Shown here: one piece after another, positions 33,026 through 44,149 of the stretch
Position numbering within the stretch: the first letter of the stretch is position 1
Layout of the letters: every line of letters begins with the position of its first letter
Assembly (NCBI GenBank): GCA_020796225.1
Contig: CM036753.1
Location: 69,741,865 to 69,805,864 of the forward strand
DNA: 64,000 nucleotides
Direction of reading: 5' to 3'
DNA from: Arion vulgaris
Lineage: Eukaryota; Mollusca; Gastropoda; Stylommatophora; Arionidae
The notes under the pieces: model-generated
What the model was told of the DNA's origin: nothing
Seen by the model: only the letters and a program-made list of their open reading frames with translations
Database searches by the model: none
Translations under genes and position numbers: made by a program

Positions 33026-33115
33026 TCTTCTTCTTCTTCTTTGCGCTCGTTCTTTACGACCAATTTTAATTACTCTTTGTGATATGTTTGATCTTTTCCA
33101 AGAACGTGTATACGC
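33026..33115 (-). repeat. S4-like SINE tail fragment, variant subfamily
   Basis: CTTCTTCTTCTTTGCGCTCG ... AGAACGTGTATACG matches the tail half of the variant copy at 33795-34043. It is truncated there. Confidence 0.6.
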
Positions 33116-33150
33116 ATAAGCTTTATTAAAGCGTTTTGCTTATACTGTAA

Positions 33151-33218
33151 ATTTTCTAACGTTTGAAACTGATGAGCCAGCGCAAAGCGTAGAGAGGTCG
33201 CTTATCGAATCGGAAACA
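33151..33218 (-). repeat. inverted-repeat arm, partner at 31140-31207
   Basis: See 31140-31207. The two arms enclose about 1.9 kb with the 35-bp array and an S1 copy. Confidence 0.7.
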
Positions 33219-33420
33219 AAAGGGTCGAACAATAAGGAATACCAAAATTACGAATATTTTTCATCAATAACGAACCATATTCTCACATAACTGAGTAAAA
33301 TTGCAAAAAAAAGCTTGCAGTGTTCTATATATAGACTCCAGCCCCCCGAATGAATCTAGGCCAGGAGTTTCCCCGTCAGTTGTCAGTCATAGTTATTTAG
33401 AGTTGGTAGTGCTTAAACGG
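33219..33420 (+). repeat. dispersed repeat R1, copy 1
   Basis: AGTAAAATTGCAAAAA, GTGTTCTAT, CCAGCCCCC, TTTCCCCGTCAGTTGTC and TTATTTAGAGTTGG occur in the same order at 60030-60232. Confidence 0.75.
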
Positions 33421-33640
33421 TCTCTGAAATGATTGGATATAAACGCCACGAGCTGGAAATCCCTTTCACAAGATCGCCAAATGTGGGGTCGTAACAGCAG
33501 AAGAAAACTCGCATAGCTGAGAACCGTCTTACCGTTTAAGCACAGAGAAAACAAGCTGCGCGAAAAAACGGAACATACCACACCCACATGTCTAACCTTG
33601 ATCATGTATGCCCCTCCTATGGTAGAGGATTGTGTTCGAG

Positions 33641-33738
33641 GATATGATTCTACAATCACCTCCACACACACCAGAGAGGTGCAGCAGAATACGTCTGAGG
33701 CTGTTGTCATCATCGCTTGCGATGGACGGCTATTATGT
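33641..33738 (+). repeat. dispersed repeat R2, copy 1
   Basis: CACACACCAGAGAGGTGCA, GTCTGAGGCTGTTGTCATCA, then TCGCTTGCGATGGACGGCTA is matched by 52989-53087. Confidence 0.8.
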
Positions 33739-33794
33739 AGCTGCAGGTGTTGTAAGTTGTTCTTTTGTTCCGTATAATTTTGTTTTCATTTCTT

Positions 33795-34043
33795 CTTCTT
33801 TGCGTTCATTCATTACGACCAATTTTAATCACTCTTTGTGATATGTTTGATCTTTGCCAAGAACGTGTATACGTTGCACATTGTTTATAGGCCCCTAAAC
33901 GCATAAGACTTCTACACGTTTAGGACACATGCATCCGATTTCAGCCAAACCTCCTTAGTCGCCTCTTACGACATGCGTGGCAGGTAACAGTGGTTCTATT
34001 CTTTACACCCCAAATTTGGGCCCCGGTAACCACTCGGGCGGTG
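33795..34043 (-). repeat. S4-like SINE, variant subfamily
   Basis: Read on the minus strand: CGCCCGAGTGGTTACCGGGG start, GTAAAGAATAGAACCACTGT, core ATGTCGTAAGAGGCGACTAA, then a body unlike the common S4, and a GAAGAAG tail. The conserved core inside a different body suggests a shared SINE domain. The copy at 55510-55680 is of the same subfamily. Confidence 0.75.
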
Positions 34044-34316
34044 TTTTCATTTATCTATCTGGTATTGTAGTGAGAAGAATCTTCCTGACAATATCAAGCA
34101 CTTGACACTTTAAGAGGTCGTGGTAGATGGTCTCATGATGATGTGCACACAACTAGTAACTTGAAGTGTGTGTGGTTGAATATTATTTCCTTGTTCATTA
34201 TTTGGTATGTGTTGTGCTCAAAGTAGAAAAATTGTGCTCTAATCTCTTCTTGTAAGGTGACTGATGTAATTGGGGTATTGTGTCTGTAGACTTCTCCTCA
34301 AGAGTAAAATAAATTA
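34044..34316. other. no recognised feature (intron)
   Basis: Nothing recognised between the SINE and the palindromic element. Confidence 0.4.
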
Positions 34317-37133
34317 TACACGGCGAACCAACACTGCTCTTTTAGTAAATTGCACTACTTTTTTCAGCGCAGTCCGCGACGGAACACAAGTCAGCCATTG
34401 TGTTTTTCGATCGAATCGATGAAACAGCGTATAAACAATTGCTTCATATGAAATATGTGTCATTCATATAGTAAAATCCATTGTTCTACGTGTAACTGTA
34501 ACATATTCTACAGATCTGGAAAATTCTATGATTATATGTTAAGTAGAAGCTATTTTGAACGAAATTTTTTCGATGGTCACTACCATTATTTTGGAACCGT
34601 GAAAATTTCGCTTGGGTACTACCCATAAACATCGTATTTACGTGTAACGGGAATTTAAACTTCACTTTACTCGTAAATTTTCATTACTAGAAACATTTTT
34701 CTCTCTTCTAAGGGCAACTTTACGTCTGCACGGCGTCATAATCTACCAGACTTACCATTTCTCTGTGCTACGAAGCCGGTTTGCTTTCGACGTCCATAGC
34801 AACCGCTGCAGTTTGTGATCTTGTCGTGAATTTTTTTCGTCATATTACTTATGTCAACAATAGCCAGCAATGCTAAATATAAATTTTTAATTTTCTTTTA
34901 TATTTCAAACATTATTTATGCCTTTCAGTTGACTTTTGTATTGAGTATCAACCGTAATATTAAATATCCACACTAGATCTAGCTGTCCAAAGTGAACCAT
35001 TCGTCAGCGATAGACAGCAATAATGATTGGACCGATCTTTATCGTACACTATTCAGATTTACTTGAGAAGTCTCATATTATTGTATTGTGATTTCAGAAT
35101 TAAAATAACTAGTCAATCATATCAGTATTCTGTTAATTGTCTTTCTTAATTATAGGCATTTCATGCTTAAAAGTTGTGCCATTTAAATTGCACTAATTGC
35201 TTAGCTGCAATGAAGCTTTGTGACAAAATATAGTCTAGTAGTAATTTCAAATGTAACTATTGCAAGATCATCTACATTTTCTTGTTTATGTAAACTTCTT
35301 CTGTGACTTTTAATTTGTTAGTGGTTAACCTAAATGTGATCATTTATATTTACTCAACATATATAAATGATTTACCAAATAAGTATCCAGCATGTTTGTA
35401 TATGAGATGTGCATACATAAGTAAATATATAAAACTCACACTATTCAAAGTGTCACTCAGAACAGCACAACATATTGCAGATAAATCAAGAAATATATGA
35501 ATACAAAAATTAACCTCTGATGCTAGAGTGAATAATTTACCAATATGCTTTTATTATTTTCTAAATTGTTTTGGTTGTGTGGAACATATAATGAGCACTA
35601 GATCAACAGTTTCAATAAATAATATTCATTATGATCTCCCCATGCAACTGACTTCAACCTTGCAATAACATTAAATATATTTATTACTTTATTTTAAAAA
35701 CTGGAGATAGAGGTTGTGTGAATAATTTACTCAGAAAGTGTTAAAGCTTGACCATCATTGCAAGACTAAGGTCAAATGCATGGGGAATTTAGAAAGGATA
35801 TTATTCAATGAAATTGTTGATCTAGTAGTCAATACATTTTTAAAACAATCAAGAAAGTTTTTGACAATAATGAAAACACACTGATAAATCATTTACCTAT
35901 GCTTCAAATATATATAAATTAGGATTTATACAAAAATCTGATTTGCTATAGCATTGTGTTTACTGTACCATTGATTAATCAATTTTACTCAAAGCTCAGG
36001 TCCTACACAAAGCTTTCATATACATAAAATGTGCTTGTTAAATGTATGTTCATGTAGAAGACATGATGCAGTATTTCATCACTAATTACCACATTTACTT
36101 CAACCACTAACAAGTTAAAAGTCACAGAAGAAGTTTACATGAAAAAGAAAATGTAGATGATCTTGCAATAGTTACATTTAAAATTACTACTAGACTATAT
36201 TTTGTCACAGAGCTTCATTGCAGCTAAGCAATGAGTGAAATTTAAATGGCACAACTTTTAAGCATGAAATGCCTATAATTAAGAAAGACAATTAACAGAA
36301 TACTGATATGATTCACTAGTTATTTTAATTCTGAAATCACAATACAATAATATGAGACTTCTCAAGTAAATCTGAATAGTGTACGATAAAGATCGGTCCA
36401 ATCATTATTGCCATCTATCGCTGACGAATGGTTCACTTTGGACAGCTAGATCTAGTGTGGAATATTTAATATTATGGTTGATACTCAATACAAAAGTCAA
36501 CTGAAAGGCATAAATAATGTTTGAAATATAAAAAGAAAATTAAAAATTTATATTTAGCATTGCTGGCTATTGTTGACATAAGTAATATGACGAAAAAAAT
36601 TCACGACAAGATCACAAACTGCAGCGGTTGCTATGGACGTCGAAAGCAAACCGGCTTCGTAGCACAGAGAAATGGTAAGTCTGGTAGATTATGACGCCGT
36701 GCAGACGTAAAGTTGCCCTTAGAAGAGAGAAAATGTTTCTAGTAATGAAAATTTAAGAGTAAAGTGAAGTTTAAATTCCCGTTACACGTAAATACAATGT
36801 TTATGGGTAGTACCCAAGCGAAATTTTCACGGTTCCAAAATAATGGTAGTGACCATCGAAAAAATTTCGTTCAAAATAGCTTCTACTTAACATATAATCA
36901 TATAATTTTCCAGATCTGTAGAATATGTTACAGTTACACGTAGAACAATGGGTTTTACTATATGAATGACACATATTTCATATGAAGCAATTGTTTACAC
37001 GCTGTTTCATCGATTCGATCGAAAAACACAATGGCTGACTTGTGTGAAATTTTTTTACCGTCGCGGACTGCGCTGAAAAAGTAGTGCAAATTACTAAAAG
37101 AGCGGTATCTCAATGCAAATATGACGCCGTGTA
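34317..37133. mobile_element. 2.8-kb palindromic DNA transposon-like element
   Basis: The arms 34317-35343 and 36085-37133 are inverted copies of about 1 kb with high identity. Landmarks are CGCAGTCCGCGACGG near both outer ends, GATCGGTCCAATCATTATTG, and CTAGATCTAGCTGTCC or its complement. Weaker inverted homology continues into the middle: CTAGATCAACA at 35598 pairs with TGTTGATCTAG at 35816, so nearly the whole element is one palindrome centred near 35.72 kb. The ends read CACGGCG...CGCCGTG with TATA on both outer sides, a possible 4-bp target duplication. CACGGCGTCATA also recurs inside each arm (34729-34740 and its complement near 36690-36701). No transposase frame is present. CAC termini with short duplications recall the CMC (CACTA/Mirage/Chapaev) group, but that is inference. 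Confidence 0.85.
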
Positions 37134-37238
37134 TAGGGCTAGTCATCGATAACGTGTAAAATATGAAATGGCTTTGAAAGTGTTTTTTAAACTCTTACAA
37201 TTAATTGGAAGATGCAAGCCTCGGCGTAAAGAGGTTTT

Positions 37239-37469
37239 CTTCTTCTTTGAACGCTCCATATCGACCACTTGTTAAACCACTCATTGTGATTTGTATGTGA
37301 TCTGAACCTAAGAGCGATTGTTCGTTGGCCCAGTTATGCACATATCCGATCTATGCATCACTTTTTATTTACTAGGGAACCTTCCCTAGACCTTTACCTC
37401 AATCGCCTCTTACGACATGCCTTGCAGGTCACAGTGTTACTATTCTTTGCTTCCCTTACAAGCCCCGAC
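37239..37469 (-). repeat. SINE S4
   Basis: Tail GAAGAAGAA at 37239; core ATGTCGTAAGAGGCGA; GCAAAGAATAGTAACACTG; start TTGTGTTGTCGGGGC at 37469. The 15-bp array begins at the very end of the element. Confidence 0.85.
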
Positions 37470-38036
37470 AACACAAGAGTTACAGATACAAGAGTTACAG
37501 ATACAAGAGTTATAGATACTAGAGTTACAGATACAAGAGTTACAGATACAAGAGTTACAGATACATGAGTTACAGATACAAGAGTTACAGATACAAGAGT
37601 TACAGATACAAGAGTTACAAATACAAGAGTTACAGATACAAGAGTTACAGATACAAGAGTTACAGATACAAGAGTTACAGATACAAGAGTTATAGATACA
37701 AGAGTTACAGATACAAGAGTTACAGATACAAGAGTTACAGATACAAGAGTTACAGATACAAGAGTTACAGATACAAGAGTTACAGATACAAGAGTTACAG
37801 ATACAAGAGTTATAGATACAAGAGTTACAGATACAAGAGTTACAGATACAAGAGTTACAGATACAAGAGTTACAGATACAAGAGTTACAGATACAAGAGT
37901 TACAGATACAAGAGTTACAGATACAAGAGTTACAGATACAAGAGTTACAGATACAAGAGTTACAGATACAAGAGTTACAGATACAAGAGTTACAGATATA
38001 AGAGTTACAGATACAAGAGTTACAGATACAAGAGTG
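37470..38036. repeat. minisatellite, 15-bp unit, about 38 copies
   Basis: The unit AGAGTTACAGATACA is almost invariant. Frames of 165 to 215 codons run through on both strands only because 15 is a multiple of three. It ends 46 bp from the FGF middle exon and lies on the intron side of that exon's 5' splice site. Confidence 0.98.
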
Positions 38037-38082
38037 CACATTCCTTATCCGTTAGAAAATGAAAAAAAAAGATGACACTTAC

Positions 38083-38192
38083 CCGATTGATGAGTCGTCC
38101 ATTGCGACTAAAACAGAGATACTGATTCACAATCTTGCCTACAATCCTGATACTGCCCGAACCAGCTGAATCTGATACGAAATTCAATTGCG
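38083..38192 (-). CDS. FGF8/17/18-like growth factor, middle coding exon
   Basis: The exon has 110 nt between the acceptor TTCTTCCTCAG and the donor CGG|GTAAGT. Entering in phase 1 (the T left by the previous exon gives TCG, Ser 56) and leaving in phase 0, it encodes residues 56-92: SQLNFVSDSAGSGSIRIVGK then IVNQYLCFSRNGRLINR. This is the centre of the FGF beta-trefoil. IRIVGK matches the VRVRGxET strand, and QYLCFSRNGRL matches the YICMNxxGKL signature of FGF8/17/18. About 104-nt middle exons with the same boundaries are the rule in FGF genes. There is no stop, and both splice sites are strong. It was found by searching intron DNA for a donor followed by such a motif, and it restores phase on both sides. 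Confidence 0.93.
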
Positions 38193-38247
38193 CTGAGGAA
38201 GAAAAATATCAATAAGTCAATCATCAGTTATTCTTCTTCTTCTTCTT

Positions 38248-38470
38248 CTTCACCCTTCGTCTCTAGGGAAGCATAGTTCCGCAACCAGAGTTTTCCAAAC
38301 CCGCCTATCCAAGGCCATATTTTCCAGATCTCTCCATCCCATTTTCTTTCATTCCGTCTCCAAGTGTTCCTGGGTTTTCCCCTACCTCTATTGCCAGGGT
38401 GGTTCCATTGGAGAGTCTGTCTCGTGATGCTGTTTGGTGGTTTCTTCAGTGTGTGTCCTATCCATCAGTT
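38248..38470 (-). pseudogene. LINE type A 3' end
   Basis: An open minus-strand frame: WIGHTLKKPPNSITRQTLQW, NHPGNRGRGKPRNTWRRNER, then a degraded end with NYASLETKGE and (GAA)n. It is the cleanest copy of this C-terminal segment in the window. Confidence 0.75.
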
Positions 38471-38477
38471 ATTCACG

Positions 38478-38775
38478 ATCATCAAATAGCTTGTACTGAG
38501 CAGAACTTTGCCACCCCAACAGTCCTCCGTAATTTTTCTCTATCATAGACCAGGTGTCCTGCCTCTGCAGCCGTCATGTTCAAACCATCAGTTACATCCT
38601 AAATCCATCTTCTTCGTGGTCTTCCTCTTATTCTCTTTGTTGGTATGCCTCCTTCCATAATGGTCTTCTCCAGTTCTTCGTGTCTTTTTATATGTCCAAA
38701 ATATTTCAATTTTCTTTTTCTTATTTGTAGCATATGTAGAATAGTTTTCTTTGATTTTAAGCTCATCAATTATTA
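38478..38775 (-). pseudogene. LINE type B-like 3' end
   Basis: Minus frame: KLKYFGHIKRHEELEKTIME, GGIPTKRIRGRPRRRWI, stop, DVTDGLNMTAAEAGHLVYDR. It is most like 54815-55135 (LKHFGQNKRYEGLEKTIMEA). Confidence 0.7.
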
Positions 38776-38929
38776 GCAAGTAGAATTTATTCAATTAGTC
38801 TTGGAACTCGAGGTCAAAGTTTCTTTTTCTTCATCCCCCCCCCTCCCTCGCTCTTCTCACTGGAAGGTAGGGTTAGTTTGTGTGTTCTACGGATCATCAA
38901 CTGACTATAAATTTTCCCTTTTTGCCCAA

Positions 38930-39190
<261 letters not shown>

Positions 39191-39594
39191 TACAAACAAA
39201 GATGAAAAGAAGAAAAAGAAAGGAGCCATAATAAATTACAACTGAACCCCTCGCAACGTTTAAAGGACCAGCTTCGGCACACACAATCAGTAGTGCAACG
39301 GGAGTCAAGGAGATGTGCAAATGAATACTAGTCTAATCTATGTTCTGTGATACACCATGCTGCAGATACGGGCAACACCAAGATAATGAACGAAAATAGC
39401 TCAATAGTTCTGGCACTGAACGTCACAATAATTTTTACATTAAAACTAAGAAAGGTGAGAGGCAGCCAATAAGCGATATGAACAAACAGTTCGAAATGTG
39501 GATGGAACACTACTTTAAAATTGACTATGTGGACAAACCAGCAAGGCTGAGAACCGCTGGTCGTGTTCAAAAAGATATGCCCGTCCGTCTAAAT
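39191..39594. other. no recognised feature (intron)
   Basis: Nothing recognised. The GTCTAAAT at 39587-39594 is the target duplication of the next element. Confidence 0.4.
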
Positions 39595-39854
39595 CAGTGT
39601 TTCCCAACCTTTTTGTGCCATGCCCCACCAAAGCTTTTCAGACATTCGTATGCCCCCCACCTTTTATTATTTTTAAACTTCAGTAACGTGATTGAGAAGC
39701 AACATTCATTTTTGTCAACAGGCATCCAAAAGCCGATATATCGGTTTTGCAACATCATGACCATTAGTTAACTCTGAACGAGTCCATTGCCTCTCCCCCA
39801 CCTAACGATGAAAATGCCCCCTGTGGGGCGTGGGCCCCACGTTGGGAAACAGGG
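39595..39854. mobile_element. hAT-type MITE, 260 bp, with 8-bp target duplication
   Basis: Ends CAGTGTTTCCCAACC and, inverted, GTTGGGAAACAGGG. It is flanked by GTCTAAAT at 39587-39594 and 39855-39862. An 8-bp duplication with CAGTG-type ends is the hAT signature. The inner ends carry ATGCCCC(C)AC stretches that also pair. No coding capacity. Confidence 0.88.
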
Positions 39855-39907
39855 GTCTAAATTATATCTTTTGTTTGAGAACTTGTGTGTAATAGGTCGT
39901 TTCCAGT

Positions 39908-40160
39908 TACGCCCGTGTGTTGCCTGGAGTCTCAAACGGAGTAAAGAATAGTAGCATTGTGACCTAGAAGTCATGTGGTAAGAGACGGCTGATGTAGGCA
40001 CTAGAGAGCTACCCTAGTAAATGAAAAGTATCGCAGAAATCGGATGTGCTAGCCTACTTGTAGGCGCATAACTGGCTCAACGTACAATCGCTCTTAGGCT
40101 CAGATCACATAAAACCCACATTAACAAGTAGTCGATATAGAGCGTTCGAGAAAGATGAAG
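39908..40160 (+). repeat. SINE S4
   Basis: Start GCCCGTGTGTTGCCTGGAGT, AGTAAAGAATAGTAGCATTG, TAGTAAATGAAAAGTATCGC, GCCTACTTGTAGGCGCATAA, tail TTCGAGAAAGATGAAG. Confidence 0.85.
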
Positions 40161-40756
40161 TTTCCAATTAAATGCGTTTTTTATGTCATCGAAGAAATTT
40201 GAGTTGCCGATTGTTCTTCTTTTTCCTGGGGATCTATGTGTCGTCGAGGTTAGGAACTCGTCTCTCGTACCAAATGTACCAGGTTCGCTCCCTCGTGGAG
40301 CCATCTGAATATTTGTCCAGAGATCCCGGATCTCAGTGTAGATGAGATCGAGTTCCTAGTCCTATCGGAGACGGACGATTAAACCTAGGTCCCATGTTCA
40401 ATTTGAGCACGTAAAAGAACAATTGACAGTTCAAAATCTAGAAGAGCAGGCTGGAAAGCCGCTGCCAGGGCAAAATTCATTTTTAAAAAAAATATTAAAA
40501 ATAAAATTCCTACAAATTTATCCATCTTCAAAATTACATCAGGGACCCTCGCCGGTGCTACGAAGTTCGTGCACTGCAGCTGAGATTTTCTTGTGTAAGA
40601 AATCGATAGGAGCACACATGGTTACTCACCGAAGTGCAATGATGCTGGTTCTATCAAACAATCAACCTTCATTTTCCTTGAACACCATTGTCCAGTCGAA
40701 GAATTCCAGTCGAATGATATTGCATGCAGTGCCAGATGAATGGTGTTAAATTTACC
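40161..40756. other. no recognised feature (intron)
   Basis: No frame or repeat that I recognise. Confidence 0.4.
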
Positions 40757-40842
40757 ACATACCTCAGTCACCTCTTACGACATACTTTGTAGGTCGCAGT
40801 GTTTCTATTCTTTGCTCTCCTTGCCGACCTGGCAACACACTG
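40757..40842 (-). repeat. SINE S4, 5' end fragment
   Basis: Minus strand: CAGTGTGTTGCCAGGTCGGC, GCAAAGAATAGAAACACTGC, core ATGTCGTAAGAGGTGACTGA, then truncated. Confidence 0.75.
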
Positions 40843-41231
40843 TTACATACTCATTCAAAACTATAATCTTCACAGTTTATATACATTATTACAACACTCA
40901 GCATTTCTGCTGACAGGGACGGAACCATATGGGGAAAGCCCATGCAATGATGGGAATCTTTTGTCTTTAGATCCGTTTTTAAGGCAAGAGTTACACGGAC
41001 AACAGGTTTCTTGCAACGATCACACTTGGAGGATCTAAGCTTGAAGTGCTTCTGAAGTCGGCGAGGCTGTCCGTGTGGTTGAGGGATGCCTGTAAAAGGG
41101 TAATTTAGGCCTCACGCAAAAATCAGCCAGAAGCACAATACCAGGCGTCATGACTTTCGCCTGAATTAACAGCTGGCGTTTGAGAGAAGAAGAAGAAGAC
41201 CAATTTTTACATGTTTCTCCTTCGCTACATA
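40843..41231. other. no recognised feature (intron)
   Basis: A (GAA)n run near 41187-41200; nothing else. Confidence 0.4.
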
Positions 41232-41239
41232 GCTTTACT

Positions 41240-41404
41240 CAGTGGCGGCTCGTCATTAAGGGCCAGTGGGACCAGGCCCCATCAAAAATAAGGCGTAACG
41301 TGTATTTATTATTTTATACATTAAAATATAACCTAACCGAACCATGATTTTACCGAAAATTTCTGTCTGGCCCCACCAACAAAAATGATCACGAGCCGCC
41401 ACTG
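41240..41404. mobile_element. hAT-type MITE, 165 bp, with perfect 8-bp target duplication
   Basis: Ends CAGTGGCGGCTCGT and ACGAGCCGCCACTG are perfect inverted repeats of 14 bp. They are flanked by GCTTTACT at 41232-41239 and 41405-41412. The inner part has GGCCAGTGGGACCAGGCCCC and a GGCCCCACCA inverted counterpart. A second copy in opposite orientation is at 54639-54805. Confidence 0.95.
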
Positions 41405-41412
41405 GCTTTACT

Positions 41413-41842
41413 GCAGTCTTCCACTTAGATCAATAATAGTAAACGCAAACCTAACTTAACCGTCAACGTATCAGGAAAGCTTCAAGCACACAGTCATTTA
41501 TCAGAGTTGTGACCAAACTTGTCACAATCAATGCTCATGTTATTGTCTAGCTAGAAACGTTTTATTTGAAGGTCAAAATTCACTCATCCGACATAACTGT
41601 TCCGGACAAACTATACCGACTCCGTTCGGTGTATGGAGATTTTGATGAAAGTACAGTTTGTTGAGTAGAGGGTTAAATCTCCTCTTCCCCTCTGTAGTTG
41701 TTTAGTCTCCGAGCGCGTTGATATTTCAAGATACACAGAATTAGTCAGTATAGCAACTTCGCGTCATCTTAAGAAATCCTGCGGGCCAGTGTATTGGATT
41801 AGAAGTACTAAGGGGTTAAGCCGAGGCACGCTTCTATAAACC
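41413..41842. other. no recognised feature (intron)
   Basis: Nothing recognised. Confidence 0.4.
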
Positions 41843-42041
41843 ATGCTCTGCGTGTTCGTAGCGCGTTGGACGACGGGTGACAAGCCCCATGTGAGTGTGG
41901 GTTCAATTCTGCGGGCTGGCAGAAAAACCACAGGTTCTCTAGATTTTCGGTGTTCGTGGCCCGAACCGAAGGGTTACGATGTCCATGACACCGAGCCGAA
42001 GAGCTGAAAACTCAAGTGCTTCTGGGTCAGGAAAAAAAATA
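41843..42041 (+). repeat. SINE S3 (tRNA-derived)
   Basis: CTGCGTGTTCGTAGCGCGTT head, B box GGGTTCAATTCTGCG, body GGTGTTCGTGGCCCGAACCG and GTTACGATGTCCATGACACC, poly(A) end at 42030-42040. Confidence 0.88.
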
Positions 42042-42189
42042 TCCAAGGACAAGCCTTTTTTTTTGTTATATCCAAGCGTGTAGACCAACAAACATGAAAA
42101 ATCCGAATTAATTTGCTGAGAATACTTAGACACTAATTAATAAATGTGGTTATAAACCGAAGGATTAACCGGTTTTTATCCCTTATGGC

Positions 42190-42392
42190 TGCCCACATGA
42201 CCAGCAAGTTTGTGGTGCGTTGGTCGACGGGTGACAAGCCCCCTGTGAGTGCTGCTCAATTCCTCGAGTTGGCAGAAAAGTCACAGGTTTTCCAGATTTA
42301 CGGTGTTCGTGACACCGAACCGAAGAGTTACGATGTACATGGCACCAAGCCGAAGAGCTGAAAGTGCTTCTGGATCGAAAAAAAAAATCCCA
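42190..42392 (+). repeat. SINE S3
   Basis: A second S3 in the same orientation only 150 bp on. Its head is diverged (AGCAAGTTTGTGGTGCGTTG), its B-box region is GCTCAATTCCTCG, and it has a poly(A) end at 42380-42388. Confidence 0.8.
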
Positions 42393-42499
42393 TATGGCTC
42401 GATCCTATCTGCAGAAATGGCAGTCACCTACGAGATTATTGCACAAAACACCCTAGCTCCAGCAACAAACATAGGGGACTCTAGATTTTTTTTAAATGC

Positions 42500-42590
42500 A
42501 CTCTTGAATAGAAAGTCGCAGTCCAGATTCAAACCCACGACCTTCCACTAGCAAGGTAATACTTAACCACACAGACCCCCGACAACAATT
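42500..42590 (-). repeat. tRNA-like SINE head (S6-like)
   Basis: Minus strand: GTCTGTGTGGTTAAGTATTA with A-box likeness, then GGTCGTGGGTTTGAATCTGG with a B box. Confidence 0.55.
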
Positions 42591-42592
42591 AA

Positions 42593-43109
42593 TGAAAGTA
42601 TCGATTACAGAGCACATTTTCTACACCTTCCGTAATGACTCAATTTTCTTTCTCTAATTATATCGAGTGGTGATTATTATTTTACAGCGGGGCCTTTTGT
42701 AATGATGATTGAGCACTGTCATAGCACGTTTAGGCTGAGACGCCAGGTCTTGAAAAGTTTAGCCACAGCGATGCCAAAACGTTATGTTTTAATCTAACTA
42801 CTGGGCCCCGTTAACTGTGCGACATGGTACCCTTTGTACAGTTACCGTCTACCGTACCAAACGATTAAGTTGTGACTTCCTGGTCCAGGTCACGTAATGG
42901 TTGTAAACTTTCCTGGGAACAATGCGAAGCATGTAATTTTCCGACCAGGAAAATAGGCAATGGAGGACGGGGCTTACACGGAGGAAGTAGTTAACGAGGA
43001 GAAGCCGTTTAGACTATGTTCCCCCCTACCATTTACGTTGACAGCAAAGGTGAGAAAATCAGATGAACAGCTTTCTCTTATTCTCTCTCTAACATTTTTC
43101 TTTTGCTAA
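42593..43109. other. no recognised feature (intron)
   Basis: Nothing recognised. Confidence 0.4.
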
Positions 43110-43250
43110 GGGGTTTTATATCCTTTTACTGGCGCAGTCGATCACAAAACTCGTGGGTTCGAATCCTGGCATCCTTAAGACAGTTGTCGGAGCTATGGAG
43201 CTCGCAATTTGTGTAATACTCTCGTTAGCTAGCATCCCAATTTTTGGGAG
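43110..43250 (+). repeat. SINE S6, diverged
   Basis: B box CGTGGGTTCGAATCCTGGCA, then GTTGTCGGAGCTATGGAGCT and TTTGTGTAATACTCTCG as in 12356-12520. Confidence 0.65.
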
Positions 43251-44149
43251 AGGGAATCTAGCCATATGGGAAACCCGATGAAACAAAGTCAACCAGTAGC
43301 ATTTAAACGCCTCTAAAGTGCTGGCATTTTCGTCTGAGATCTGTTTCATACGCTTGACCTACCTAGACCGTAAGATGTGTGATTGCTTCTATGAAATTTC
43401 ACATGAGTAGGACTTCCTTATACCGCTGCATTGGGCTTGTAGTAGTCAGCGACTCATGGTTGAATGCTAGTGTCAGGGGCAGCGAAAGTTGACCAAGTCT
43501 CCACTCATTTCCGTGGCGGCCTCGGAAACCTACGACTACTTAGAGGTCTGGGTAAATTTAATGGTGGTTGTATAGCAACAATCAATACTGATGTATAGAC
43601 CAAACGAACACTGTAGTGTGTCACATGCTTGATAACACTATATGTCATGTGATAGAGGTAGATCTTCATGTCACATGACTGAGAAACTTTTTTGTGTCAC
43701 ATGATTGGTAAAGTTCTTTCTGGCAGGTAATTGAAAGAATTCTCTGTGTCGTCTTCTTGAGAAAATTCTTGCCAGATTCGTAGAATCAAAAAACATGTTT
43801 TTGTCGTTATGTGTCTCTTACATTTTATTGTAAAACTGACATATTTTGTATTTGTTTAAATTTTACGATTAATTGTGACTGGTGTATTTATTGCTAGCAT
43901 TGCTTCTTCCACAAATTGGTAAGATCACACGCCGCAGTTTGGCATGGTCTTCATTCATACAGGCAAATTGACAAGATGACCCTTGGTTCTGAAGTAAACG
44001 GTTTATAAATAGATATTAGACAGGTAAATAAAATAGTAGACAGGTTACTGAGGATCCTGTTGGAGAAGATACTATCTAAGCACTAGGCACGACACATTTG
44101 TTTTTGGAACGGCATATTTGGGACAGGTTTAACATTTCTTCCTTCTTCT
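43251..44149. other. no recognised feature (intron)
   Basis: A TGTCACATG motif recurs four times between 43619 and 43700 (GTGTCACATG, ATGTCATGTGA), a loose local repeat. Otherwise blank. Confidence 0.4.

Larger units (their letters stand above)
15974..38082 (-). other. FGF intron between the middle and last coding exons (22.1 kb)
   Basis: Bounded by GTAAGT at 38082-38077 and an AG at 15975-15974, read on the minus strand. It holds many of the repeats listed separately. Among them are the 14-, 49-, 50-, 30-, 36-, 35- and 15-bp arrays, several SINEs, LINE tails and the 2.8-kb palindrome. Confidence 0.85.

Noticed and set aside
37394..38062. Frames of 165 to 215 codons on both strands
   Set aside because: They run through the 15-bp array; a unit that is a multiple of three without a stop opens frames by itself.
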